A stretch of 58,158 nt of DNA from an uncultured Clostridia bacterium (GTDB taxonomy: Bacteria; Bacillota; Clostridia; Oscillospirales; Acutalibacteraceae): positions 1-58,158 of the forward strand of contig CAMHOE010000012.1 in the NCBI GenBank assembly GCA_946186665.1, in the 5' to 3' direction. Under the pieces are notes generated by a model, which saw only the letters and a program-made list of their open reading frames with translations, made no database searches and had not been told where the DNA came from. The position numbers and the translations under genes are program-made. Each line of letters opens with the position of its first letter. Position 1 is the stretch's first letter. Shown piece after piece: positions 36,447-44,070 of this stretch.

Positions 36447-36938
36447 GAAATAGTGAATAGTGAGGAGTTAGGAGTGCGTTTTCGTACCCCAAGGGCACTT
36501 CCTACGGGCGCACGGCGAAAACGAATTATAGGGAACCTCTAAAAACCTCCTTCACGGACATTTTGCTGTGAATTTTCCCGCATACTGCGTTGTCAAGCCT
36601 TTTAATACACAGAGTATTAATGCGGCTTTCCGCCTTGTCTGCGAAAAAATTCACGGACGCAAACTGTCTCGTGTCCCGGTTTTTAGAGAACCCCTATAGT
36701 AAGTGTAATAAAAAACTATAGCTTTATACTGTACAGGCGCATGAAGTTATGGAGGGAAAGGAACTGTATATCCGGATTAAACAGCCGAAACAGCAGGCTT
36801 TAGCCTGCGCCGGCGGATGGGAAATAATATCTGACAAGTCTGTGCCGTCAATCGCGGACAGGAAAAGTTTCGGTCATACTATCAGAGTGAGCTTTAGCGA
36901 ACGTCAACGCGAATCGGGTGCGCAGGCTCTGCGCTTAT
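36447..36938 (-). repeat. Composite interspersed repeat A-C, copy 2 (interrupted by element B)
   Basis: On the minus strand, part A runs 36938 to 36699 and part C runs 36526 to 36447, matching copy 1 at 8583-9118 in order. Element B (36527-36698) separates them. The C hairpin is CGTTTTCG (36477-36484) with CGAAAACG (36516-36523); its tail GAATAGTGAGGAGTTAGGAG lies 40-70 bases past the kinase stop. The A terminus runs into the EamA gene. The whole 36408-36903 spacer is repeat DNA and contains no gene; short frames in it are not conserved between copies. Confidence 0.85.
36527..36698. mobile_element. Element B copy 1: ~172-bp MITE-like element at a TA site
   Basis: The ends are imperfect inverted repeats: GGGAACCTCTAAAAACC near 36531 and GGTTTTTAGAGAACCCC up to 36694, each bounded by TATA. 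It interrupts composite repeat A-C between ACTTAC and ATTCG, where copy 1 reads ACTTACTATCATTCG. The gain of a TA fits a Tc1/mariner- or IS630-type target duplication. The interior has an imperfect palindrome (AATACACAGAGTATT) and no gene. Confidence 0.78.
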
Positions 36939-37788
36939 TATAGAAGAACATGAGCACTGCCATTGCGCATATGATAACGTAACCGATAATGCTGTAAATA
37001 TCAGGAAGCTCACCTAAAAAGATAAACCCTAAAAGAGTTGCAAATATTATCTGTGAATAGTCATATACCGATATCTCTCTTGCAGGTGCGTTACAGTATG
37101 CCGCTGTAATGCCGAACTGTCCGCCGGTGGCAGCAAGTCCTGCTCCGAGAAGCATAAGCACCTGCCACCATTCCATAGGCTGAAAGCTGAATATCAGAAA
37201 CGGCAGAGTAGCAATACACGAAAACGCTGAAAAAAAGAATACTATAAACGAACCGTTCTCTTTCCTGTTTCCGAGTATGCGCACCATTGTATAGGCTATT
37301 CCTGCGCCCATTCCGCCCATCAGCCCCACAAGGGACGGCAGAACATCAATATTTGCAAAGGATGGCTTGATTATGAACATCGCGCCGATAAATGCTATAA
37401 GCACCGCCGTACCCTGCATGAAGGTAAGTCTCTCTTTCAGGATTATCAGCGAAAAGATAATGACAAAAAACGGCGACATCTTATTCAGTATCGAAGCATC
37501 AGACAAGGGTATGTGGTCTATGGCATAGAAATTGCACACTATTCCCACAGTGCCGAATGCCGAACGCATTATAAGATATTTAAGATTGCCATTTTTCCAT
37601 TTGAACTCACTTTTGTTTTTCAGCAATATAGCCGAAGCAAATATCAGAGCAACAAGATTTCTGAAAAAGCTTTTCTGAAGGGATGGTATATCCCCCGACA
37701 AACGCACGAACAAATTCATAAACGCAAAACTGAAAGCAGATAGTATTATATAGATTATTGCTTTATACTTATTGTTGAGCTTTATCAA
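36904..37788 (-). CDS. EamA/DMT-family transporter with repeat-encoded C-terminus
   Basis: The 294-residue protein has ten membrane segments in two EamA halves (for example NLFVRLSGDIPSLQKSFFRN and MSPFFVIIFSLIILKERLTF, then YDYSQIIFATLLGFIFLGE). EamA proteins are drug/metabolite exporters; the substrate cannot be predicted. Its last residues, RRACAPDSR, and the stop are encoded by repeat A, so the native end has been replaced or extended. TTG 37788 follows AAGGCGG; no ATG has a better site. It begins 29 bases from the end of the DHHW gene, in the same direction, and may share its transcript. Confidence 0.9.
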   Translation of the reverse strand: MIKLNNKYKAIIYIILSAFSFAFMNLFVRLSGDIPSLQKSFFRNLVALIFASAILLKNKSEFKWKNGNLKYLIMRSAFGTVGIVCNFYAIDHIPLSDASILNKMSPFFVIIFSLIILKERLTFMQGTAVLIAFIGAMFIIKPSFANIDVLPSLVGLMGGMGAGIAYTMVRILGNRKENGSFIVFFFSAFSCIATLPFLIFSFQPMEWWQVLMLLGAGLAATGGQFGITAAYCNAPAREISVYDYSQIIFATLLGFIFLGELPDIYSIIGYVIICAMAVLMFFYNKRRACAPDSR

Positions 37789-37817
37789 CTGCCGTCACCG
37801 CCTTTAGTTACATGATT

Positions 37818-38957
37818 TTAAAACAGGTATGAAATGTTATTGTCCTGTGACAGATTATCAAGAGAATAAAGTATCAGGATAGCGTCAGCTTCCTCTTCCT
37901 CTGCAAGAAGCGATATATCTTTCTTGTAATAGCGCAAATCTGCCATAATGATTTCACTGTAGTTCTGAGAAAGAAACGGCACAATTGAATGTGCATATGA
38001 GTCCTTCACTACTATAAGCTTTTTATCAGAAGACGCACCGGTATTTGTTATTCGGACAAGGCTGTGATTGCCGTCCAGATACACCGGATATTTATCGTCG
38101 TTTTTAAGCTGTTCACGGAAGAAATAGCTGTCAGAGCTTTTTTTATCACTGCCGTCCTTTATCTCCACAGTAACAGAACCGGAGCTCTGATCCTTATTGC
38201 TCCAAAGCTCCACATGATCAGGCTGTATGAACCATAGACCGCTCTTTGAGTAGGAAGTGCCGTAAAACCCGTCAACGCTTTCCTTTGTAAAGCAGTCTTC
38301 ACTCAGAGGTGCATAGCCCATTTTTTCTCCCAAAAGAGCATAGCATTTATATGCTCCCTTTGCTGTCCAATGGTGATCTGTTCTGTAGTACAGGTCGCCG
38401 CCGGTATCTTTTTCAAATGCGTCCTTTACATCTATAAATACAATGCTGTCGGAAAGCTTACTGCTGAAATTGTCTATCATTTCTCCGTCACGATAATCCT
38501 CGTGAACTAATGGAAGCTTATCGGAATTGACATATCCTGAAGAGGGTATAAGCGTCATATATACAGGAATATCGCTGTCATCGGCAAATTCACTGATGTA
38601 CTCTGCGTTTTTGTCAAGCTGCTTTGTTTCCTTTGAGGGCTTCGGGAACAGAAAGCCGTCACTGCCGAGATATATACCCTCTGAACCGTTGCGTCCCGAA
38701 GCAAGCTCATAATCGGCATTCAGTCCTACAAAAAAATTTCTTGCAGGGGTATGGTCGGACAAATATGAATCCAGATCTTTCTGAAACGCTCCGCTTAAAA
38801 CAGTATCCCCGTTAAGCTCCGGAAAGTCCGCAAGCTCACGCTTCTCCTGCTCTGAAAATGTATCCTTTGGAAGCAATATCCATAAAACCATAAAAGTAAA
38901 GATAAAACCACAGAATACAAACGCTGGTAAATATTTGAACAAGTTTTTTAATTTCAT
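37818..38957 (-). CDS. DHHW-family protein (AlgX/AlgJ-like), likely partner of the MBOAT acyltransferase
   Basis: The 379-residue protein has an N-terminal membrane anchor (YLPAFVFCGFIFTFMVLWILL) and an outside domain. FSEQEKRELADFPEL and LSDHTPARNFFVGLNADYELASGRN near the start are the DHHW-family pattern. LYYRTDHHWTAKGAYKCYALLGEKMGY contains the catalytic-type DHHW motif, and VVKDSYAHSIVPFL resembles the block that carries the SGNH serine. Such proteins finish the O-acetylation of exopolysaccharides outside the membrane, using acyl groups passed by an MBOAT protein. It starts 22 bases after the MBOAT stop, with GGGAGGAAAT, so the two form an operon. Confidence 0.9.
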   Translation of the reverse strand: MKLKNLFKYLPAFVFCGFIFTFMVLWILLPKDTFSEQEKRELADFPELNGDTVLSGAFQKDLDSYLSDHTPARNFFVGLNADYELASGRNGSEGIYLGSDGFLFPKPSKETKQLDKNAEYISEFADDSDIPVYMTLIPSSGYVNSDKLPLVHEDYRDGEMIDNFSSKLSDSIVFIDVKDAFEKDTGGDLYYRTDHHWTAKGAYKCYALLGEKMGYAPLSEDCFTKESVDGFYGTSYSKSGLWFIQPDHVELWSNKDQSSGSVTVEIKDGSDKKSSDSYFFREQLKNDDKYPVYLDGNHSLVRITNTGASSDKKLIVVKDSYAHSIVPFLSQNYSEIIMADLRYYKKDISLLAEEEEADAILILYSLDNLSQDNNISYLF

Positions 38958-38978
38958 ATTTCCTCCCTGTGGCTTTTA

Positions 38979-40376
38979 TCAGAATTTATAATATAAAAAC
39001 GGGTTATAGGCACTGCTGACCAAGGACGCTGTACAAAGAAGCAGTGAAAGGATGCAGCCCACATTGTCGGCAATATACAACACCGGCTTTGAGCTTATCT
39101 TATGGTACAGACTGCTGAGCAGCGGCGTAGAAGCAATTGCTGATGCTATAAGCAGCGGTATATAGGATACCACAAGTGCGCTTACATTACTGCTCATCAT
39201 AAAGCCGTCACTGCCAAACATCCGTGAAATAAACGCCCACATCTCCCCCATATCCTCAAAGTAAAACAGTACCCAGCCGAATACTATAAGAATGAGCGAA
39301 TAGATATGCGCCAGTGCAGCAGGGGCTTTTTTCAGAAGCTTCAGAAGGAATGTCTTTTCTATCACAAGCAGCACGCCGAAGTACAGCCCCCACAGAATGA
39401 AATTCCAGCTTGCGCCGTGCCACAGTCCTGTAAGGAACCATACCACAGCAAGGTTGAATATCTGTCTGGGCAGACCCTTACGGTTTCCGCCCAAAGGTAT
39501 ATATACATATTCCCGGAACCATGTTCCAAGAGAGATATGCCATCTTCTCCAGAACTCAGTGATACTCTTTGAAATATATGGATAGTCGAAATTTTTGATA
39601 AAATCAAATCCGAACATTTTTCCCAGACCTATTGCCATATCGGAATATCCGCTGAAATCAAAGTATATCTGGAAGGAATATGCTATGATCCCCACCCATG
39701 CGCCTACAGCGCCGCCCGATGACTGAGCTTCAAGCATACTGTCCCACAGGTTTCCCATAGCATTTGCAGCCAGAACTTTTTTTGCAAGACCGATAAGGAA
39801 AAGCTTTACGCCTTCTGTAAACTGCTCAAGAGTCTCCGTGCGCTCCACAAGCTGCTTTGCAACATCCTGATAACGCACTATCGGACCTGCGATAAGCTGC
39901 GGAAACAGTGACACATATGTACCGAAGGTGAAGAAATTCTTCTGCACTTTGACTGTATTCCTGTAGACGTCTATAGTATATGACATAGTCTGGAATGTGT
40001 AGAATGATATGCCTATAGGCAGCGACACCTCAAGGACGGGAATATTCAGGAATGGCAGAACGAAATGCAGTGTTTCTCCGATAAAGCCCGCGTATTTGAA
40101 AAACCCCAGCAATCCCAGATCAAGCGCCACAGCGGTAATGAATACAGTTTTTGCAAGAATTTTTTTCTCACGGTAAAGCCCTATAAGTATAGCAGCGATA
40201 TAGTTTATAAAAATAGACACAAGCATAAGAAGGACGAGCATAGGCTCTCCCCAGGAATAGAACACAAGGTCTACAATAAAAAGCGTCAGATTTCTGAATC
40301 TTTTCGGTGTTATATAATAAAGCGCCAGAACTGCCGGCAAAAACATAAACAAGAAAATCAAGCTTGAAAAAACCAC
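38979..40376 (-). CDS. MBOAT-family membrane O-acyltransferase (AlgI/DltB-like)
   Basis: The 465-residue protein has ten or more membrane segments. Signatures are LVFYSWGEPMLVLLML, SLFPQLIAGPIVRYQDV, IYFDFSGYSDMAIGLGKMFGFDF, FWRRWHISLGTWFREYVYIPLGGNRKG and the catalytic histidine in WFLTGLWHGASWNFILWG. It moves an acyl group, usually acetyl, across the membrane to its DHHW partner encoded just downstream. GTG 40376 is seven bases after AAGGAT. Element B copy 2 ends only 17 bases upstream of the start, so the original promoter is either beyond or replaced by the element. Confidence 0.94.
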   Translation of the reverse strand: MVFSSLIFLFMFLPAVLALYYITPKRFRNLTLFIVDLVFYSWGEPMLVLLMLVSIFINYIAAILIGLYREKKILAKTVFITAVALDLGLLGFFKYAGFIGETLHFVLPFLNIPVLEVSLPIGISFYTFQTMSYTIDVYRNTVKVQKNFFTFGTYVSLFPQLIAGPIVRYQDVAKQLVERTETLEQFTEGVKLFLIGLAKKVLAANAMGNLWDSMLEAQSSGGAVGAWVGIIAYSFQIYFDFSGYSDMAIGLGKMFGFDFIKNFDYPYISKSITEFWRRWHISLGTWFREYVYIPLGGNRKGLPRQIFNLAVVWFLTGLWHGASWNFILWGLYFGVLLVIEKTFLLKLLKKAPAALAHIYSLILIVFGWVLFYFEDMGEMWAFISRMFGSDGFMMSSNVSALVVSYIPLLIASAIASTPLLSSLYHKISSKPVLYIADNVGCILSLLLCTASLVSSAYNPFLYYKF

Positions 40377-40393
40377 TTACTACATCCTTCTCT

Positions 40394-40566
40394 GATAGGG
40401 GGTTCTCTGAAAACCGGAACACGAGCGAGTTTGCGTACATGGATTTTTTCGCAGACGAGGCAGAAAGCCGAAGCAATACTGTATGTATTGCAAGGCTTGA
40501 TAACGAAGTATGCGGAAAAAGACATAGCAAAATCGCCGTGAGGGAGGTTTTTAGAGGTTCCCATAG
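40394..40566. mobile_element. Element B copy 2, directly upstream of the MBOAT gene
   Basis: Most bases match the reverse complement of 36527-36698: ends AGGGGGTTCTCTGAAAACC and GGTTTTTAGAGGTTCCC, the TTTTTTCGCAGACGAGGC block, and the CAATACTGTATGTATTG palindrome. TA flanks each end. It leaves only the ribosome site between it and the GTG at 40376. No gene is inside. Confidence 0.8.
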
Positions 40567-40599
40567 TTTTATGTAAGACATATGCCCTAAAAAGCAGTA

Positions 40600-40630
40600 A
40601 TTGAGCTGTCACAAAACAGGACAGCTCAAT
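40600..40630 (-). terminator. Terminator after the DUF4358 lipoprotein gene
   Basis: ATTGAGCTGTC and GACAGCTCAAT form an 11-bp perfect stem. On the minus strand TACTGC and five T follow. It lies eight bases past the lipoprotein stop. Confidence 0.65.
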
Positions 40631-40637
40631 ATGTTTG

Positions 40638-41285
40638 TTATCCTATATTTTCGCTGAAAATGCTTTTTATCTTGTCAGCGTCGGCAGATATTACAAGTGA
40701 GACTACAGTTCCGTTTGTTTCGACCTCAGCAGCTTCGATAATAGCCGCCTGCTCCGGAGTGTAATTCTTTATAACATTGTAGGTTGCCTGCCAGTTGTCC
40801 TGAAGAGCCTGCTGTATTGCCGGAACATCATCCTCTGTCTTTGCTTTTATGTAGATGATCTGATCCTGCGACACACCGTCAGTGCAAAACAGTCCGGCAA
40901 AGTCCTCCATCTGATCTTCCTCTATGCCAAAGGTGCGCTTTACCCTCTTTGCTGAAAAGTCGCTTGTTTCTGTGGGGAATGTTACCTCTGCTTTTACTTT
41001 TTCAAGTGACTGCTGTAAGGGTGTAAGCTCTATGTCGGATGACGCTTCTTCCGATGCTTCTGCCGATACTTCTTCAGACACCTCTTCGGACGCTTCTCCA
41101 GAAGCTGCCGGTTCTTCCTGTGAAGCTATGCTTTCGCTTGATGAGGATCCTGCCTGTGACGCAGAAGAGGATACCGAAGACTCTTCAGATGAGCCTTTTG
41201 AGGACTCTTTACCGCTGCCTGATGAGCAGGCACACAGCGATAATGCTATAGCCGCTGCTGTAAGTACAATAAACAACTTTTTCAT
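40638..41285 (-). CDS. DUF4358 lipoprotein
   Basis: The 215-residue protein starts with a lipoprotein signal (hydrophobic AAAIALSLCACSSG, lipobox cysteine near residue 20), then a ~70-residue Ser/Glu/Ala-rich linker, then a DUF4358 domain from about residue 95 (KRTFGIEEDQMEDFAGLF, VSQDQIIYIKAKTEDDVPAIQQALQDNWQATYNVIKNYTPEQAAIIEAAEV). DUF4358 proteins are common surface lipoproteins of Lachnospiraceae and Ruminococcus with no settled function. GAAAGGAAAAAGAGAAA precedes the ATG. The serine-rich linker resembles the tails of SecG and the neighbouring SGNH protein. Confidence 0.88.
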   Translation of the reverse strand: MKKLFIVLTAAAIALSLCACSSGSGKESSKGSSEESSVSSSASQAGSSSSESIASQEEPAASGEASEEVSEEVSAEASEEASSDIELTPLQQSLEKVKAEVTFPTETSDFSAKRVKRTFGIEEDQMEDFAGLFCTDGVSQDQIIYIKAKTEDDVPAIQQALQDNWQATYNVIKNYTPEQAAIIEAAEVETNGTVVSLVISADADKIKSIFSENIG

Positions 41286-41378
41286 TTTCTCTTTTTCCTT
41301 TCAATAAGATACCATATATTTTTTCGTCATTCTGATATGCCGTTATTATGGGTCATTTATCATTTTTCATTTCCACAT

Positions 41379-42872
41379 TTATAGAGGGCTTTCTTCTGAA
41401 GGATCCTGATGCACTTCCGGATCCGACGTCAGCTCTGAAGACTCTTCCGGCTCAGATGACTCCTCAGCTCCGGATGATTGCGCAGGCTCTGGGGACTGCT
41501 GTATCTCAGACGATTCCTCCGGCTCAGATGACTGCTCCGGCTTTGACGACTGTTCCGGTCTGGATGGCTGTTCAGGCTTGGATGACTGCTCCGGCTTGGA
41601 TGACTGTTCAGGCTTGGATGACTGCTCAGGTCCGGACGACTGTTCAGGCTTGGATGACTGCTCAGTTCTTGACGGCTGCTGTACCTGTGAAGGCTGCTCT
41701 GTCGGCTGCGGCTGATATTCCGGTGACGGCTGCGGCTCTTCCTCAGGCTGCTGTACCTCAGGTGTCGGCTGCTGTTCCTCCGGCGGCTGCTGTACTTCCG
41801 GAACCGGCTGTGCCTGTGAGGGCTGCTGGACTCTCGAGGGCTGCTGCACCCTTGAGGTCTGCTGAGGCTTTGAGGACTGCTCGTTATCTGAAGCTTCAAG
41901 TGCTTTTGATACCTCTTCGGCTGTCTTTGCTGCCTGTTCCTCCCATTTTTTCAGCTGTGCAGGATCTTTCTTTTTAAGGTTTTTGGACTGCTCTTCAACA
42001 TGATATTTCAGGTACTTGACCCATGCTTCACAGCCCTTATCAGAAAAATGCAGACCCATATCATCAATATCTCCGCAATACTCCCTGACAAGATTTCCGA
42101 AGCCGTCATCCACTGCCGCTGCAACATCAAGATATCCATAGCCCTTTTCCTTGCACTTTGCCTTAAGCTTCTTGTTATATTCTTCAACGGTCTCATTATT
42201 GAGGAGATCGTCTCTGTGCATCCCTTCTATCAGGGGTGTTACTGTCTGCATATAGATATCGGCTGCCGGACAAGCCTTTTCCACCATATCTGTAAAGGCA
42301 TCCATCTTCTCTATTGCTCCGTCAACACCGGTGTAACCTAAATCGTTCATTCCAAGCATTATGATTATCTTTTTTCTGTTAAGAAGCTTAAGACCTGTCT
42401 CCACCGTCATTTTCCTGCCGTTGTATACCGGATGTACATTATATTCATGGTTGAGATCCCACATGGAATTGGTGTAGCCGAGACTTGCTGCGCAAAGGAA
42501 CTCAGCATCTCCCAGACTGCCGTTATCAGCATAAAAAGACAGTCTCAGCGTAACGCTGTCGCCTACAAACACCGCATCGTCAAACCATGACTCGTCAACG
42601 GGCGTTCCTGTATTCAGAGCATCACCTACGAGCTTATTGCTTTTACGGCTGCTTTCCTGTGCGGACGCTTCCGAAGTCTTTGAAACGGTACTGTTTGACG
42701 GATTGCTGACAGTATATGATGAAATATCCCTGTGGACTACAGGCGAATTACTTGCGCCCGATACTTCTGTCACAACGGCTTCATCAGCAAATTTCAGATT
42801 GAATATAAACGCCAACAGTCCCACGACCAACGAAACAACTACTCCCGCAATAAAAATCCTTTTTCCTAACAT
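41379..42872 (-). CDS. Membrane-anchored SGNH/GDSL hydrolase with repetitive Pro/Gln/Ser/Glu tail
   Basis: The 497-residue protein has an N-terminal anchor (IFIAGVVVSLVVGLLAFIF). The SGNH domain, about residues 95-310, has VFVGDSVTLRLSFYAD (block I serine), KIIIMLGMNDLGYTG (block III asparagine) and DMGLHFSDKGCEAW (block V Asp/His). Such enzymes remove or transfer acyl groups on surface glycans. The last ~170 residues are low complexity with a PEQSSK unit repeated several times, coded by an 18-bp minisatellite. The tail may span the cell wall. GAGGAAC precedes ATG 42872. Nearby MBOAT and DHHW genes suggest glycan O-acetylation as the shared theme. Confidence 0.88.
   Translation of the reverse strand: MLGKRIFIAGVVVSLVVGLLAFIFNLKFADEAVVTEVSGASNSPVVHRDISSYTVSNPSNSTVSKTSEASAQESSRKSNKLVGDALNTGTPVDESWFDDAVFVGDSVTLRLSFYADNGSLGDAEFLCAASLGYTNSMWDLNHEYNVHPVYNGRKMTVETGLKLLNRKKIIIMLGMNDLGYTGVDGAIEKMDAFTDMVEKACPAADIYMQTVTPLIEGMHRDDLLNNETVEEYNKKLKAKCKEKGYGYLDVAAAVDDGFGNLVREYCGDIDDMGLHFSDKGCEAWVKYLKYHVEEQSKNLKKKDPAQLKKWEEQAAKTAEEVSKALEASDNEQSSKPQQTSRVQQPSRVQQPSQAQPVPEVQQPPEEQQPTPEVQQPEEEPQPSPEYQPQPTEQPSQVQQPSRTEQSSKPEQSSGPEQSSKPEQSSKPEQSSKPEQPSRPEQSSKPEQSSEPEESSEIQQSPEPAQSSGAEESSEPEESSELTSDPEVHQDPSEESPL
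41501..41670 (-). repeat. 18-bp minisatellite in the SGNH hydrolase tail
   Basis: Units close to GGCTTGGATGACTGTTCA (plus strand) recur in tandem with small changes, encoding PEQSSK on the minus strand. Copy number is likely to vary between strains. Long plus-strand open frames here are by-products of the repeat. Confidence 0.8.
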
Positions 42873-42975
42873 TCAAATCAGTTCCTCTTCATTGTAAGAA
42901 TATAAATCACTAAACTAAATTTTACAGCCGTATGGTACTTTTGTCAACAAAATATCTTCAAATAAAAAACAATAT

Positions 42976-43887
42976 TCATTTTGAGCGTCTTAAACTATTG
43001 TTTATAAACTCAATATACGGCTTTCGGAAATAAACGCTGTCTGTATTGTTTTTATACCAGTTGTATTCCTCCTGCAATCCCTGCATAAGAGGAACTGTAT
43101 CCGGCATCAGAGCTTTCTGTCTTGATACATCCAAAACATACTGGTAATCATGGAAGCAGAAATAATCCCTTTGCGGTATTGCTTTTTCAACGCTGACAAA
43201 ACGAACATCCTTACCCACAGCTTTATAACACATCTCTGCCCATTCTTTTACTGTAACGGTTTCTGCATTGCCTACATTGAAAATACGATACGACGGGTGA
43301 TTCTCAAGCAGGATCTCAATAAATCTGCACAGGTCGGAAACATTGAAGAATTGCAGCTTCATTTCCCCGTTCTGAGGGATACAGAACTCTCTGTCCTGCA
43401 TTGCGCAATCAAATACAAAGGCTTCACGGTACAGATTTTCATATATACCATAAAAATACGGCGGACGAAGAATATACGCCTGCGGCACTCGTTTTGTGAG
43501 ATACTGTTCCGCTTTAAGCTTGTTCAGACCATAGTCTCCCCAGATACTATTATGACCGCAGAGCTGTTCTTCACTGAATGGCTGTGGGTTTGTTTCGGGA
43601 TAGACCGCGCTGGAGCTGATAAAAATATAATCCCTGAATGTCACTCCCGAATCGAGCAGAGCTTGTATATGCTGTTCTGTGTAAGCTGTGATATCAAGAA
43701 TGACATCAAAATATTCGCCGTTCAGGGTATCACCGAGCTTTGTTCTGTCACAGCAGATAAGTCTGACATCACAAACCTGATTTCTGCTGCCGCGATTGAG
43801 AACGGTAACATCATTTCCTTTTTCGGCAAAATACTCTGCTGTATATTTGCTGACGAATGTTGTACCTCCTGTTATCAATACCTTCAT
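42976..43887 (-). CDS. NAD-dependent epimerase/dehydratase (extended SDR)
   Basis: The 303-residue protein starts with the Rossmann motif MKVLITGGTTFVSKYTAEYFA (GGTTFVS, a variant of GXXGXXG) and has ISSSAVYPETNPQPF and YGLNKLKAEQYL, the S/YxxxK catalytic region of extended SDRs. Family members interconvert nucleotide sugars or reduce related substrates. The GG-x-x-F-V glycine pattern is closer to atypical SDRs than to GalE. The frame begins at GTG 43896, but AAAGGAG eight bases before ATG 43887 fixes the start. No sugar-nucleotide pathway gene is adjacent. Confidence 0.85.
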   Translation of the reverse strand: MKVLITGGTTFVSKYTAEYFAEKGNDVTVLNRGSRNQVCDVRLICCDRTKLGDTLNGEYFDVILDITAYTEQHIQALLDSGVTFRDYIFISSSAVYPETNPQPFSEEQLCGHNSIWGDYGLNKLKAEQYLTKRVPQAYILRPPYFYGIYENLYREAFVFDCAMQDREFCIPQNGEMKLQFFNVSDLCRFIEILLENHPSYRIFNVGNAETVTVKEWAEMCYKAVGKDVRFVSVEKAIPQRDYFCFHDYQYVLDVSRQKALMPDTVPLMQGLQEEYNWYKNNTDSVYFRKPYIEFINNSLRRSK

Positions 43888-43981
43888 TGATCCCACTCCT
43901 TTATATTTTTATCGCATACGAACAGCGCCGTACCAACATTATAATAATACCACACATATTAATATTTTCATAGACATTAAT

Positions 43982-44070
43982 TCGTTTTCGCCATGCACCC
44001 GTAGGAAGTGCCCTTGGGGTGCGAAAATGCACTCCTAACTCCTCACTCCTGATTCCACAACTATTCACTA
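43982..44070 (+). repeat. Repeat C, copy 4 (no A part)
   Basis: CGTTTTCG (43983-43990), the core CCCGTAGGAAGTGCCCTTGG, GCGAAAATG and the tail CACTCCTAACTCC with CACTATTC match the C part at 36447-36526. The tail reaches the regulator's 3' end and supplies its TAG stop. Confidence 0.75.

Noticed and set aside
36749-36943. Plus-strand frame of 64 residues
   Set aside because: It lies inside repeat A; the other repeat copies do not keep the frame.
41348-41977. Plus-strand frame of 209 residues rich in Ala, Pro, Val and Thr
   Set aside because: It is the antisense reading of the SGNH hydrolase's 18-bp repeat tail, which lacks stops in several frames. The minus frame has the catalytic domain and ribosome site.
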